Part shown: positions 1 to 13,165 of the stretch, one piece after another
Position numbering within the stretch: position 1 is the stretch's first letter
How the letters are laid out: every line of letters begins with the position of its first letter
Translations under genes and position numbers: made by a program
Assembly: GCA_907165065.1 (NCBI GenBank)
Contig: OU015528.1
Span: forward strand, 31,456,515 to 31,520,514
DNA from: Caprimulgus europaeus
Lineage: Eukaryota > Chordata > Aves > Caprimulgiformes > Caprimulgidae
Length of the DNA: 64,000 bases
Direction: 5' to 3'
The notes under the pieces: model-generated
The model's input: the letters and a program-made list of their open reading frames with translations, nothing else
What the model was told of the DNA's origin: nothing
Databases searched by the model: none

Positions 1-1968
1 AGATAGAGAAAGGAATGGTTTGTATCTTGGAGAGCAGATAGAAAGGGAAAGACTTTCCTGACTGCTCTGCTAAAACATATCTGTCACATTTGAGTGAAAA
101 TATGTGTTAAATTCCACAGACACAGGAAAAGACAGAATTTCACCCTGCAGAAACTAAAGGTGGCCCACCTTTCCCTTCTTCATGTTAATGATTACTCCCA
201 TGCACTTAAGCCTTCTTTTTTTAAGAATGATCTTATCACATGCAGTTGCACACAAATGTTATTACTTAAGATCTTCTCGTAAGGCAACAATTTCACTTCA
301 GGTTAGTATTATCTCATTAAACAGCATAGGAAAAATACTTCTGCTTTGAGTCTTTGCTTTGGGGGATAAAAAAAACAAACGCTGCTGCTTCACACTAAGT
401 CTATGATCGTGTACGCTGAAGCATGTGTTGAAACACATTTTAACCAGTAGATGTGATATACCTGTCCCACACAGTGTAAGCTAAATCATAAAAAGCTGTT
501 GTCATCCCTGAATTAGAGTGCATGTCTATACTAACCTTGAGGTATAGTCCAGGGAGCAGGCAGCAGCCTGGTGTGTTCATGTAGCTGCCTCTGGGCCATC
601 AGCATCCATAAGCTACTGGTCAGACTCAGGATGCCTACACACCCTGTTTGCTCTTGTAGCCAGCAACATCTTGGGGAGAGTCCTGCAGCCTTGACACTGC
701 TGCAAGAGACTACCAGAAAGGGGGAGCTCTGCTTGGTGCACTTCAGCCCTGGCCTGCAGCTAGCAGCCCTGCCCTTGACTCTATGCACAGTGAACCATGG
801 GCACTAAGACTTGCAGAGCTACCTCCTTCACTAAGAGTTTACCCTAAAGTGGACACACAGTCCCCGTTGTGGTATGTTCTCCAGGGGAGAGGGAAGGCAG
901 CAGCACAAGGACTTCTATGTCTTAAGCCACTGTGTATTTCTCAAGAGGATGGCTGCCAGGTTCCTTAAACTCTCTATTCCCACCTTTCTAGGGTGGCTCA
1001 CTCCATCTGATGCTCTGCACAAAGAAAAAGCAAACTAATATTTGTGTTTAGCTTGTTTTTACTTGTGTTTAGTTGCCAGGTATGGTCCCTTGAACATGTT
1101 TTGCGTAGACCATTTGAAGGCCATTCTTTAATGTAACGCCACCTTTGGTGCTAGGATATTATGGGCAGGAGCACTTCACTCTCCTGATTACACTGTGCTT
1201 GGAAAAGAAGCAATAACTTAAGTGGTATGATTACAAGACTACTTCTTTAATGCTGGTTTTAATGTACATGGGAGAAGGTATCTTCCTCTATCAGTGAGAG
1301 CATTAAGCTAGGAAGCTTTGTCATGCACAGAAAACTTACTTCAATAATAGAGCCTTATAAGCCTCCGATTTTCTACACAAGTTCATTTAGTGTGTGCCTT
1401 TGGAACCAGCGTGTCTTTCTCTGTTTCCTCTTTACACTTTGAAGTACAAAAGGCACTAGTGAATTTTGCTTTGTTTTGTGTGGTTTTTGCACACCTCACT
1501 GGCCAGAAAGAAACAGGATATGCAGCAAGTGGCATTATACCAGGAAAATACATCATTTCATTGGCATGTCTTGCTGATCGTCTTCCTGAGTAGGTCTTCT
1601 TCCTCTTATCTGTTGCCTTTTCTTGACTGTGTCTGTTTAGGGATATTTATATACCTCTAGGATGGGATTTGCTATTGAAATAAGTATTTCTCTGCTCTTC
1701 CCCTCCCTCTCTGGCTCCATTTCTAACTTGTTTGAAGCATTGAACACCTTTGACTTTCAGTTCTCACTGTGGTTGCTGATGGTGACTTCTAGTATCTTCA
1801 TATTTTTTACATTTACCCATTTTCAGAAATTTTCAGCATCATTAACTTCCACAAGCTTCAAGCTGACCCTTCCATCCTGCCCACCAAAACAGTTTTCTTT
1901 GTCACTCAGAGCAGAAAAAGCAGAAGTTGGAGATGTGACCACTTTGGACACCAAAATAAATACAGCTT
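1..1968. other. Unique non-coding DNA, nothing recognised
   Basis: No interspersed repeat, RNA gene or credible coding frame was seen here. Open frames are short (under 125 codons), overlap one another on both strands and show no recognisable domain. This may be intergenic or intronic sequence. Confidence 0.6.
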
Positions 1969-1969
1969 C

Positions 1970-1990
1970 TTTTTTTTTTTTTTTTTTTTT
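1970..1990. repeat. Poly-T tract (21 T)
   Basis: An uninterrupted run of 21 T is followed by a short (GTT)n stretch. It could be a bare mononucleotide repeat or the reverse-strand tail of a decayed retroposon. No SINE or processed gene body was recognised beside it. Confidence 0.85.
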
Positions 1991-4900
1991 GTTGTTGTTC
2001 AATATAGTGAATCTCTCAATGTTAGTTCCCTTATAAGCCCAAAAAGGTCTGTGATGTAGGACAAAAATTACTACATGCAATTCAGTAATATCTGCAAGTA
2101 GAAATAGAAGATGTATATTTTATTTTACTCAGCATCTTTTATTGCTACAACTGGACTAGAGAAATTCTAAACATGAAGCCCATAACCTTTGGATCACCAT
2201 CTCATCTCAGCATTTCCTCTCTATATTAATTTTCTTCCGATGCTTTTTTGGCAGCCTTTGCAGTTTTTTCCTCTCAGATGATACTGCAACTTCAAGCATC
2301 TTATGAAGAGAGGGGAAACCTTTTAAAAGACAATTCTAATCTACTCTAAGCAGATCTCCCTAAGCTATTCCTTATTAATTTCTGCTTTGTCAAAAGGTCT
2401 CTTCTCCATACCCTTGGACTGATTATTAATAGACAGAATAACAAATTCATAATTCCATTCTCATTATTTTTTCTTTTTAGGCAAGGGAAGGGGAGAAGGT
2501 TGTGTATTTTGCAGTGTTAGCTGTTGTCCCTCCTCTTATCAGGTTAATTAGGCTGTGGTAATGTCTGACTGGATATCCTGCCCAGATGTGATTTTAAAAA
2601 GGCAAATGTCTTTTCTTTTTTTTTTTTTTACTTAATGCTGGAATGTCAGCCTTCTCATATAAATTATTGTCATATAAAATCTTGTCTCGGTGACATGGGT
2701 ATTTCTTAACACGTATTCTTGGATAAATAAAGACCTACATGGCTATCAAGAACAAGGACTATGTGATTTCACAACAACAAAGAAAATAATCTTCTACCAG
2801 CCTTATCACTCTAGCCCTGTAAAAACCCATTGGTAGCTGGCCAGGTTTAAAGATGTCACCATCATGCTTGCTACTTCCACTTAGCTCTGCCTGGCATCTT
2901 TTCAAAACAAATCTTGGAAAGCGCACAGAGAAATGCTTTCTTTCTAGAGCCCTCTGGGTCCTGCTGACTACAGAGTGGCTGCCAATTGCAGCTAAGAGGG
3001 CTCTTGCTCTTTTTACTTTGTTTCCCACCCTCATTTTAAGTATCATTTGTCTCAGCCCAGAGACTGCCTCTGCCTGTCCCAACCCTGGCTGGGCAGCACG
3101 GTGTGGGGAAGAAGCGATTTCAGGAGGGGTGCTGGTGTGGGGCGGCAGCAAACGTGGCTCCCACCACTCAAGGTGTTCTGCGAGGGTTAGTGCGTGTGGT
3201 GTTGACAACCTGTAAAACTCCAAGTCCTTGAGCTGAGCAAACTGATAAGCAGCGAACAGGGCAAGGCAAAATAAGAAAGAAGGAGTAGTGATTAAAGAGG
3301 TGGAAAGGCTGCTTTATTAATGAGGGTGTCACGAGGAAGGAAGGAGGTTGCAGCCTGGGAGAGGTAATTTCTGGGCTCTTTGCAGGGCAGATAGAAGGAT
3401 GGTCTCTTCTTTCAGAGAAGCGGACTTGGAAGGGGTCCAAGTGGGGTGAGGACTGGACAGGCACCAGGTAAGAGCAGGCACCTTCACAGATATTTAGGGG
3501 TGGCTGTTGCTTGAGCTAAGTGACACTTCAGCTCTGCAGGGCAGGGTCCAGCACTCACTGGGTCTGGCATTTAAACACTAACTGGGGTGAGACTCTGAGC
3601 CACAGAGTCTGTGGCTTATTTTCTCCTGTCAGAGGCCATTGCTAAATGATTTGTCAGCTTTTTACTTCATAGCACTAAGAAGTTCTTCGTACAACACTTA
3701 TTTCAATATTGTTCATGACACTTGAGTTTGTTGCTCTCAGGTTACCTCTTCTTCAGCAAAGGAGTCCACACTTCTTGGTTCAGGTTTGGTTATTTTCTCT
3801 ATCTTGCATCAGAGAAAATCAACCAGGAGAAAAATGTTGCAGTGACTTAAAGGAGACCATGCACGTAGATTTTTCTGGGATTGGAGGAGACTGCATTGTG
3901 CCGGGTCAACTAGGACCATTCTCAGCACTGCCAGAGCACCTTATGGTATCTCAGCTCTTGTGGATGTGGCCCATTCACTGTTTTGCCTGTATTCCGTAAA
4001 CTTCTGTTAATATTGTCCAAATAAATTCAGGGAGCTTTGGATACAACATAATACCAGATAGATACAGAGCATTCCCTTTTTCATTGGGGAATCTGAGAGC
4101 TCTTTGTTATGATTTCAGAGAATTAAAGCTTCACAGTATTTCCGAATTATACCTGGAGGAATTATTCCCATAAACTGAGGGAGCAGAAAGATGGATGTCC
4201 CTTCCTCATGCTAGGGTTAGGATAATGGATCCAGTGACTCGGCGGCTGGGACTGCCACAAGAGTCTCCTTGTTCTCCTGTCCAGCAGCTCTCGGGTGGCG
4301 ACTAGCCCAGGGTAGCAGACACCCTCTGATGCACCCTGAGAGATGCAGAGTGTACTCAAAAGCACCAACTGAACCCTGGAAAAGGGATCTGGAGAGAAAT
4401 AGGGGAGACTAAGAAAATGGTAGGAGCTGCTGTGTTTTGTGAGTTGTTTTAAATAAAGAATCCATTTTAATCCTACTGGCCTCTTGCCTGCTTGCTTCAT
4501 TCAAAATAAAACACACTCTCCAGAAAATGGTATTACATAGCCCAGCCAAGTTTCTGGTAGAGCACAGACCCCAGACATCCATAATTCATGAGCAAGGAAG
4601 GGTGTGGATATTTTGTGGGAACTGGACCCTCCGTGAACAAGATCGTTTTCATTTGCTGATTATGTTGTGTAAACAGTATGCTTTTAGGATTCAGAGGAAC
4701 AGAATTGTGCATCTAGCAAAGTCAAACTGTTGATTCGCATGCTGGAAGGAAATGAAATTAACCTGAAGCCTTCAAGTTAACAATAAAATATTAATCAGAG
4801 GAGTATGTTGTCCTTTAAATTTCACTTTACCAAGTTTTAATTTCTGCTGTGTATTTTCTACCTGTTCTACCTAAATGCTGTTCAGCTTGCAAAATACTCG

Positions 4901-7900
4901 CACTTTTTATTATTATTATTATTTGTAATGCCTTGGCAAGATTTGCATGTTTGAAGCCATTCAGAATGTTTATGTTTGAGAAATGACAGTGATTAAATTG
5001 GAATGTCTCACCAGTTTATGCTTTACAGAATGGTATAGAGAAAAGGACGTGGTGGATAGCCATTGGTTTTCCTCATGCTCATGGTTTTTGATCCCTCATG
5101 CTAAAACCCTAAGACACATAAAAGATAAATAAAGCCCTATGATACATAGAATATGATAGCTATTTTATTGTACATATCTGTTTTTCAACACTATAATTCA
5201 TCAAGCATAGCTATCAATGGTGCTGTATTCACACCTTCAAAGCTCTAGGTGTTGGATCCACAAAAGCACTTGAATATTAATTTTTTACTCTAACTCTGCT
5301 AGGCATTTCAATTTCAAACCATCATTCACAAAGCCCAATTCTCAGCTGTCACCTAAACCTAAAGATGGTAGGGTCTGTGACCACTGAAACTCTGTCCTTC
5401 CTTTCCCTCCTGCCATTCTCAGTGGGTGCCTCTGATGTGTGTGACCAAAAGAGGGGATGTCTCCCTGCAACCTTTTTTCCCAAGACATGGGAGGCTGTAC
5501 CCTGGCTGCAGCAACCCATCCTTGCAGAGGTCACCCCACAGGTCCTGCCCCAGGCTACACAACCGGGAGGCGCAGTCACCTCAGCAATACCAGTACCATG
5601 CAGACAACTCAGTGAACTTAGGTGATTGTCACTCCATGAATCAAAAGCTGACATAGCCAAGAGGCAGCAATTGCCTATGATATTTCAGAGGCAGAATATT
5701 TGCACATCATGTTTTCTTAATATCCATATAATGACTGATATGAAATAAATATAGGAGCAGCTTCATTTTGTATTTCAGGGTATCATCTGTGCTTCTCCAA
5801 ATAGAACTAGGCTTTTCCACAGAGGCAATTGTATTAGGCATTTGGGAAGACTCTTAGATTGCTCTAGCTGTGTACCATGTACGTGGATTTTCACTGAAAA
5901 ATGATGATGCCTAACCTGAAAATATGTTATTGAATGTGACTGCAAAACCCACTGGCTGGATCACACCCACAGGCAGTATTTGACTATAAACAAATCATTG
6001 ACTTCTTGTACAAGAAACCTTGATGGACTGTCAGGATTGCCTATGAAAGGCTGCCAGAGTAGCTCTTAAACCCCGGCTTGTGGTTTCACGATCATTTGGT
6101 GCCAGCCTAAGCTGCTGAGCTGCCCAGCCAGTGACCACAGATGCTGGCAGAGGGATGGTACCAGGAGTGGGGACCTGGTGTGCAACTGCCCCTCTGACAG
6201 CAGCATGGCCTCACACAGAGGGGACTATGAACTTCCATCCATAGACTCAACACTACTTTCCAGAAACTGTATCCAGACAGAGAAATCGGCCACCCCACAT
6301 TATTGAAATGTATGAAATGGAGCAACAGACGTTAATAATTGCTGGCCTTCAATAGAGACTAACCATGACCAAAGCCAAAAACGTTTTGGGTGACATCAGG
6401 TTTATTGTGAATAACCATGGTGCATAGTTTACTGGGATGGAATGACAACATGACATATTGTAAATTTTGTTGGACCCCTACATGTTTAACTTCCCTGGTA
6501 GCCATCCATTCTTGGGGACACTGGAAAGATTTCAGCAACACTCATTGAGTGTTATCCTAAGGATCCTAAGGACAGTGGGAGGAGATGACATTTCCTGAGC
6601 CATGGGAAATGATACCTCTGGAGCTGCAGAGGAGGCTAGCATCAAACTGGGATCTCATTCTTCAGTCAGTCTCTTGGCTGTTGCAGGGTATGTGCTGAGG
6701 TGCACTCATCGCCACAGGGCCCCTGCTTCCTACAGCAAGAGATCTTTTCCCATGGCGCTGGAGGCTTCCCTTCTTCTTTGATGGGAGGACATAGGGGAGC
6801 AGTAAAAACTACCTGCACAAAGAGAATTAGAACACTCAGAAAAACACACTTACAGTGAGATCCTCCCAGGATCAGCACTTTTAGAGATAGATATGCAGAA
6901 AAAGAATTAAACAAGGACAAATACAGCCATGTATGAAAGGCGGATTATTTATACAACAGGCATTAAGAGCTCTGTGGCTGGGAGTTAAGGAGATTACAAC
7001 CACATGAGAAGGCTAACCTCCTCCTGTAAGAGCCAACAGCCATTTATTCAAACAGAATAAGAAAATTAGCTTTAGCTCTCTCCAGTCTGAAACCATTGTG
7101 TCCACCGGCAAACTCCTGAGTGACGGAGATAAACTGAAACAGAAAAAAGAGCAAGAAAAAAAACCCCTAACCTTACACAGACTTGCACATGACCAGGGGT
7201 AGAAGTGGTGATTTAAATCACACTTGATGCCTGTGGTGCCCTATTACACACTGGCTAATGGGGAAACAAGAGAGAGAGACATAAGGTGTCCGATTCATTG
7301 GCCCAGCTGCAGGGAAAGGACTCCCCCCACCTGAGGGAACAGGAAATTCATTTTTAAGACTTCATTGGAGATAATTCAGCTGGATTTAACCCCGGTCCTT
7401 TGGGTATTTAAACTGCTCCTAGACTGGACATTAAACCTTAGATGGAAAAGTCAAGTTTCCAGGTGGTAGACAAGAAGGGTCTGAATTTTCACAAGATAGG
7501 GATATAGGTTGTACCTTGAAGTGTGTGTATGCTGGCACCAACACTAAATATGCCTGCACAAATGGGAGAATTATATGGAGCGACCTATTTTGCATTCAGA
7601 AGTGTGAAATTTCCAGTTTGCCTCAGTAAGAGTATGTTCTGTAAGTGTATTGCATAGGTTTGGGACCAAGAACTGTGCACAGCATGATGTATGGGGTCAT
7701 AAGTAGAAAGCTGGCTCTCAACCCCTGTGGCTTGGCCTGACCTAGAGCTGACTTGGCCCTCATGAAACTCAGGATGTTGTGAGCATCCTGGCCCCCCACT
7801 GGCACTTGATAATTTGTGTTCTGTGCAAGTGGGGGTGTCGAGGTGGAGGGTGGAGGCTTGGACAGAAGTACATCTAGGAGGGAGCCAGGATGCCAGGATC

Positions 7901-9226
7901 TGACCGCTCGCTTCAAAGATTTGCTTCAGTCTCAGCTTCTCCAGCTCTCACTTTTATAGCTCAAATCCCCAAAGTCCCTGCTCCATATTTACTTCTTCCT
8001 CAGCAAAAACCATGATCAAATTAGTGGAAGTTTTGACTGAGGAGAGGCAGATTTATACCCTGGTCCTTGGCCACCTGAGGATATATATGTGCTGATGTGA
8101 GGCATGGGAGGAGTTGGAAGGGGGAAAAGGGGACAAAAGGATCATTCATGGTTACTCCCAGTCCTGGTCCCACACTCCCAGCAGTACAAGGACCAGTCCA
8201 GCCAGCAGCCTCTGAGTCACTGCGAGTACAGCCCTACAGACTACCCTGAGTCTGGCAACCTGGGTGGTTTGTCCAAGAGGTTGGACACATACTTGGTGCG
8301 AAGGTCTACCCAGCCAGCACCAGTTCCCTCCATCAACACATGAAGGTGGTTGCTCTGGAGGCAGCCACCTTCTCAAAGCTTCTTGGCCCTCTCCTGTGCC
8401 ATGGCACCCTATACGTGTTCCAGCCTTCAAATAGCCATGCTGCCATTGGGTGGCCCATGTCATGCTATGGCTGCCAGACATAAGGGACAGAAGAATGGTC
8501 TGGCTGTGCCTGCTGACCACCACCCACACCTGGAGTGGTTCTGGCAGCATCAACAGTCCAGGGGTAGTTCCAGCTTAAAAACCCCACAGTGGACCCTGTG
8601 GTGCAGTGGACATGTCCTATGTCACCTGAAATTGGAGGGAGAAGCAAAGAAACTCTCCTATCTAAGTACAAGCCACATTTCCTCAGGTCAAGCATAGTTA
8701 GTGAAGCAAAGAAGAGCCGTTTGAAAGCTGAAGTGCTGCATGCAACTGAAATCTGTGTTTTTTCAACCTGGGAGCCAAGGGTTTCTAAGAAGTGTGTAAA
8801 AAGTGATGAAGCAAAGCAAGTTCATATGTGCTACACAGCCATCTATGCATGTGACATTTCTAAAGAGGTTCACACATCCGCTGGAAAATGATTGGGGGTC
8901 CGCAGATTGCAATGAGCTAAATGAACTCCCAGCCTTCGTTAGTGTGAGGCTGGGCTGCTCGGGGACGGGTATAAGAGGTGCTTTGTGCACTGAGGCGTGC
9001 CTGGGCCAGCCGACAGGTCCCAACATTTGCAGTATCGTGGCAACCAGTGTATCACTTGCATCAACCTGTACAGCATTCTGTTGGGTCCCAATACACAGAT
9101 CTCACACAAATATTTCAACATGTTTGCAGCCAAACTCTAGTCAATATATGAAGTCATTTCACCACAGCTTTTAGCCAATAGGAAAAAATTCCTTACAAAC
9201 CTACTTTTGGAGGTTAAAAATAGCAT
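1991..9226. other. Unique non-coding DNA, nothing recognised
   Basis: About 7 kb without a recognisable repeat, apart from a short poly-T near 2620 and a short (TTA)n near 4910. The largest frames are 154 codons on the minus strand at 2759-3223 and 133 codons on the minus strand at 8152-8553. They overlap other frames and have no domain or family resemblance that I recognise. Confidence 0.55.
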
Positions 9227-9242
9227 TGTGTGTGTGTGTGTG
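9227..9242. repeat. (TG)8 dinucleotide microsatellite
   Basis: Eight uninterrupted TG units between unique flanks. It is short and of no evident function. Confidence 0.9.
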
Positions 9243-10232
9243 CAAGGCTAGTAAAAACAGAAATGAGAAAGGCAGAAGTGAGGGTGTATGCTGTTAGCAT
9301 TTCTGAGCCACCTGGAGCTGGCTCCCACTGGGCGAGAGGCTGCCTTTTATTTCCTTTCCTTTGGACAACCACCCTTTGTTTGTTGGGACTGGATGAGGGA
9401 ATGAGAGCAGTGGGCTTGTCCTGCCAACCCCATGGATGCACCTCTCTTCTGTCCATTAATATGAAGCACAAGCCCACCTCCAGCTTTGCAGGGAAGGGCC
9501 ACCATGGAGATGTACCCATAGAGTCCTTAGAGAGAAAACAAAGCAAGAAAAGGACTACTGAGATGGTGGAGGGAAGCAGTGGCAAGGTGTCCCGATGTGC
9601 AGCAGTTGCTTGTGCTCCCTGAGGCAGGAGAAAGAAATGTCTCTCCTCACCCCTGCCCACTCACAGGGTGCCCCAGCACCCCGACCCTGCCTGCTGCAGC
9701 TGAAAATGGCTGAGACAAGGCCATGGCTCCATCAGCAGCAACCATCTTCATGTAGGAAGCACAGAGACCTCCAAGCAATAAATCTGAAAGAAGATAACCC
9801 TTTTTGGCAGCCCACTTTTTGATGTTGCACCTCCCCTGTGGCACTCTGCTTTCACTTACTGTGCAGCGTGTGATGTGGATTTTTATATAACGTTGGTGTG
9901 CTAAGTTTTCGAGTTGTGCAGCTCCAGATGCTGCCCGTGGGCCCTCACATCTGGTGGAGGTATAGAAGTGAGGTCTATGGGGGCTGCTCTCCTGCAGATG
10001 CACTCAAGCTTTTGCAGGGTGCAAAACCACTCTTAAAGACAAGATTGTATTATGAGCCACCTCTTGATCCCATCTGTAATCCCCTAGCTCTCAGTATGGC
10101 AACTGCTCCATTCACTCATGGCTAAAATAATGCTGGGGTAATATTGCTGTGCTTATTCCTGCCTTTAATGTGATGGCTGTCTGATCATGTGATTGCATCC
10201 CAGAGCATTTCTCTGATCTCAGAGGTCTGCAA
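9243..10232. other. Unique non-coding DNA, moderately GC-rich
   Basis: Overlapping open frames occur on both strands, the largest 148 codons on the minus strand at 9214-9660. None shows a recognisable domain. No repeat family was recognised. Confidence 0.5.
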
Positions 10233-10964
10233 ATGTTTAAGTTAACAATGAAAATAAAATATTTTCCTTATCACAATCTTCCCTTTCTCATAAACTGTGC
10301 TGGTGTGTCAGAGGGAGACATGGAAATCCTCACTTTCTCTGGTTTCTGTCTGGTCTTCACCCCACTCCTTCTGCCAGGCCCCTTTTCCCCTGCTCTCCCC
10401 CTCCCTGGCTGCCTGTCCTCGTTTCAGCCTCTCACCCCTACTCTGGCCTCATGCTTCCTTCTCAGGGAAGGAGGGAGGCATGGGGAAAAAGATGTCCTGG
10501 CTCCTGCACTGAGCCATACCTCAGTCAGCCTCCAAAGTACCACAACTGTGCCAGTCCTTCCACCCACATACCAAAAGTTTTCTCCAAACCCGTGGACAGT
10601 AGAACTGCCAAACTTTGGCTGCATGGTAGGGGGTGGAGGGAAGGAGCAGCATCGGGATGCTGTCCTCCCTTATCACCACAGAGGACAGTGGTGTCAACTC
10701 GGTGGCAAATATCTTTACTTCTGGGAAGGTAAGAGAAAGCTATTGCTGAACTGTGGTTTTTCATTTGGCTTTCAAAATCCACATTCTGAATGTCATACAA
10801 TTGTGCTCCTCATAAAAATGAGAAGGACCTGTGCTCCCACCCAGAAGACGTTAGATGTGCTTATGTTTCTAGGCTCCAGCTCATGTGAGCAGGATGCAAG
10901 TTATCAGTGTGTAACCACAGTGTATTTCAGAAGAGGTAGAGTTATGCTGATGTACAAATGGTAA
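10233..10964 (+). other. Longest open frame in the window (243 codons), coding status unproven
   Basis: The frame starts at an ATG and runs 243 codons to a TAA. It is the longest frame in 64 kb. The predicted protein has a hydrophobic, proline- and leucine-rich stretch at about residues 40-75, then a mixed polar part. I recognise no domain and no internal repeat. The stop lies inside a consensus-like splice donor (ATG|GTAAGTG near 10959), and a smaller exon-like segment with good splice signals lies within it. Other frames are also open over parts of this GC-elevated segment, so a chance frame is a serious alternative. Nothing upstream identifies a promoter. Confidence 0.15.
10466..10728 (+). 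other. Candidate internal exon defined by splice signals
   Basis: A pyrimidine-rich run from about 10381 leads to a CTCAG acceptor ending at 10465. A second acceptor-like TTTCAG lies about 40 bases upstream. At 10729 there is a GTAAGA donor preceded by GGGAAG. The 263-base segment is open in at least two plus-strand frames. This combination fits an exon of a coding or long non-coding transcript, but such matches also occur by chance in long DNA. No homologous protein is recognised. Confidence 0.22.
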
Positions 10965-11256
10965 GTGCATTCATTCATCCTATCAGATAACAAGCAGAAA
11001 TAGTGGGCTGCTGTTGGCTTTCACCAACAGTGGGTAAAGGTGGTGTTGAGATGCAGATCTGTAATCTTTGACAAGAACTACAGCACTAATGGGAGAGCAA
11101 ATTACTTCTACTGAGTGTGAAAGGGGACACCACGTGAAGGGTGGAACAACTGGCATCTCCCTTAAAGGGCTACCATCTGTGTGACTCTTAATTTTGCAGA
11201 TTAAATGCAGGGGAAATTCATGGGTTTCTTTCCAAAGTCAGGACCACATGGGGACA

Positions 11257-11285
11257 ATTCCAATGAATAGGATATTCATTGGAAT
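11257..11285. repeat. Perfect 12 bp inverted repeat, 5-base loop
   Basis: The arm ATTCCAATGAAT at 11257-11268 is matched exactly by its reverse complement at 11274-11285, around the loop AGGAT. The arms contain CCAAT and ATTCCA (a TEAD-like core). It could form a hairpin in RNA or a paired factor-binding site. Confidence 0.85.
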
Positions 11286-13149
11286 CAGCATAGGATGATT
11301 TTCCATGGGAGCTGATGTGATAGTTTTTTACGTCAGGTCGTGCAGGAAGAGCTTTGATCTCACTCACCCTGCTGGCCCATTGCTCCTAGGTTAAGGAAAT
11401 CAGGAAGCAAAATGAATTTTGCAAGGGCTGTCCCGTGCACCTCATCTTTGATAACGGTGATTCATCTTATTGGAAATGAGAATGATGTCTTTGGTCATGT
11501 CCTGTCCTAACCTACTGTGCCCTGGTTTGAATGCTGCTTCTCTGTGCTGGCCCAGTACAAGTGGGAAAGCTGCTTGTAGCAATAAAGCAGAGAGGAGGTA
11601 AAAATGGCCATGACCTGACTAGGCCTGATTTTATTCAGTGAAAAATCCCCCAAACTTGCCAAAACTTTTTCATCTACCATAGCAGCAATAATCCTGGCCC
11701 TCCAGCTCTCTTCAACATTCCATGTGTGCTCCCACCTTCTCCTCCGCAGTAGAAAGGGACCTGCCCTGGTCACATCTACTCCCGAGGATGTCAAAATGTA
11801 ATAGTATTTGCACTCCTGAGAAGTTTCTTTCTGCAGTCTGTCAACTCTGAGATCCGTGGAGAGGAAAGATCGATTTGAAGTTTTAAATTATATACTGACT
11901 AAAACCTTTCATAGGCCTTTTGTTCCAATAATATTGGAATAGACAAATCTTACCAGCTACATCTCCTCAGCTCCAGTCACAAAAATGCACATTCCACCAA
12001 AAATATTAAAATAGACATTAAATTCCCCAGCTGTTACCATAATTTCCCTGGTATCCAAAAGGCACAGCAAGCAAGTGAGATCTGTATGCACTCTAAAGAT
12101 TAAGCATGGGTAAATATTTGGAAGTGTCCATGCAAGGTAAAACTTTAAGTCCAGTTTTCCGAAGTGACTTAGGAACTAAGTTCTTCTGATTTGTGGTGAG
12201 AATGGATTCAGAGATTTGAATGTCTTTGAGATTTAGGGTTCAGATGTTCTTGTGCATACCCCATATACCTCATACCTCATGTTGAGCTAGACCCTCTCCA
12301 CAGTAACAAGAGCAGCTCTTGTGCATTTCATCTGCTGGCTCTGCTGGGCAGGTCGCAACCTTCTGCAGAGCAGCTGCAAGATACAACTCAGGAGAGAAGG
12401 CTGTAGAGAGCTTCTCCTTCTTTCTCAGCTCCTTTATGATTCTGGGGAACCTCCAGAATGGGGCAAAACTCTGCTTTCAACTAGGGAATACTATATTGAC
12501 ATGGACCACCTCTGCACAAACAAACTGAGGGTCTGGGCTTTTTCTCTTTCTCCATAGCTCTTGGTCATGCACTAATATACTAGCTTCCTTCTACCTTTCT
12601 CCCCAGTGAATATTTTATGTGAGATTTGCTATCTCTTTTTAGTTGTGCACAGAGGCTTCCTTTTCCTGAGGAATTTCTGAGGTAACATTGGTGAATTCCT
12701 TTAGCACATTCTTCTCTTCCACGTGGAAATTTGTGGTATCTCGGGCAGGTCAAGGTTTCTGAAGTTTGCTTGCTTTTAATGATCTATTTCTGGCTGTTAG
12801 AGAGCCTGAAGCTTCCTTCCCTCCCTTACAATGACAATGTGGGCAGCTAATCTTTGGGGAAATACGTATCATACTTCTTTGGTTCCCTGTGCTGTTAAGT
12901 TTGCTTTGTCTCTCCAGTGGTCAATACCAAAACCTTAGTCTTGCTGTTGAGTCCATCTAGATTGCAGTCATAGTGCTGCTACACCTTTGCTATGCCAGTG
13001 TCTTTCCAATCTTCCCCAAACATCTCCTTTTTGCTGTAGACTGTCAGCAGTAGAAGAAATTTCTAACTGCTTCTGCTCACCCAAAGCTCTTGGAAGTCCA
13101 TGAGAAGATTGCTGCTGATTCTTTATGGCGTTGAAGCTTGGCCTTGTTT

Positions 13150-13165
13150 GCATGCATATGCATGC
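13150..13165. repeat. 16 bp perfect palindrome of ATGCAT type
   Basis: GCATGCATATGCATGC reads identically on both strands. It is made of overlapping ATGCAT units, which resemble octamer (POU-factor) half-sites. The site has no other recognised neighbour. Confidence 0.85.

Noticed and set aside
2759-3223. 154-codon minus-strand frame
   Set aside because: Overlapped by a 120-codon plus-strand frame in the same GC-richer block, with no domain and no exon signals.
4440-4515. AATAAAG followed by AATAAAA as a transcript 3' end
   Set aside because: Poly-A signal hexamers are common in AT-rich DNA, and no upstream exon supports a gene here.
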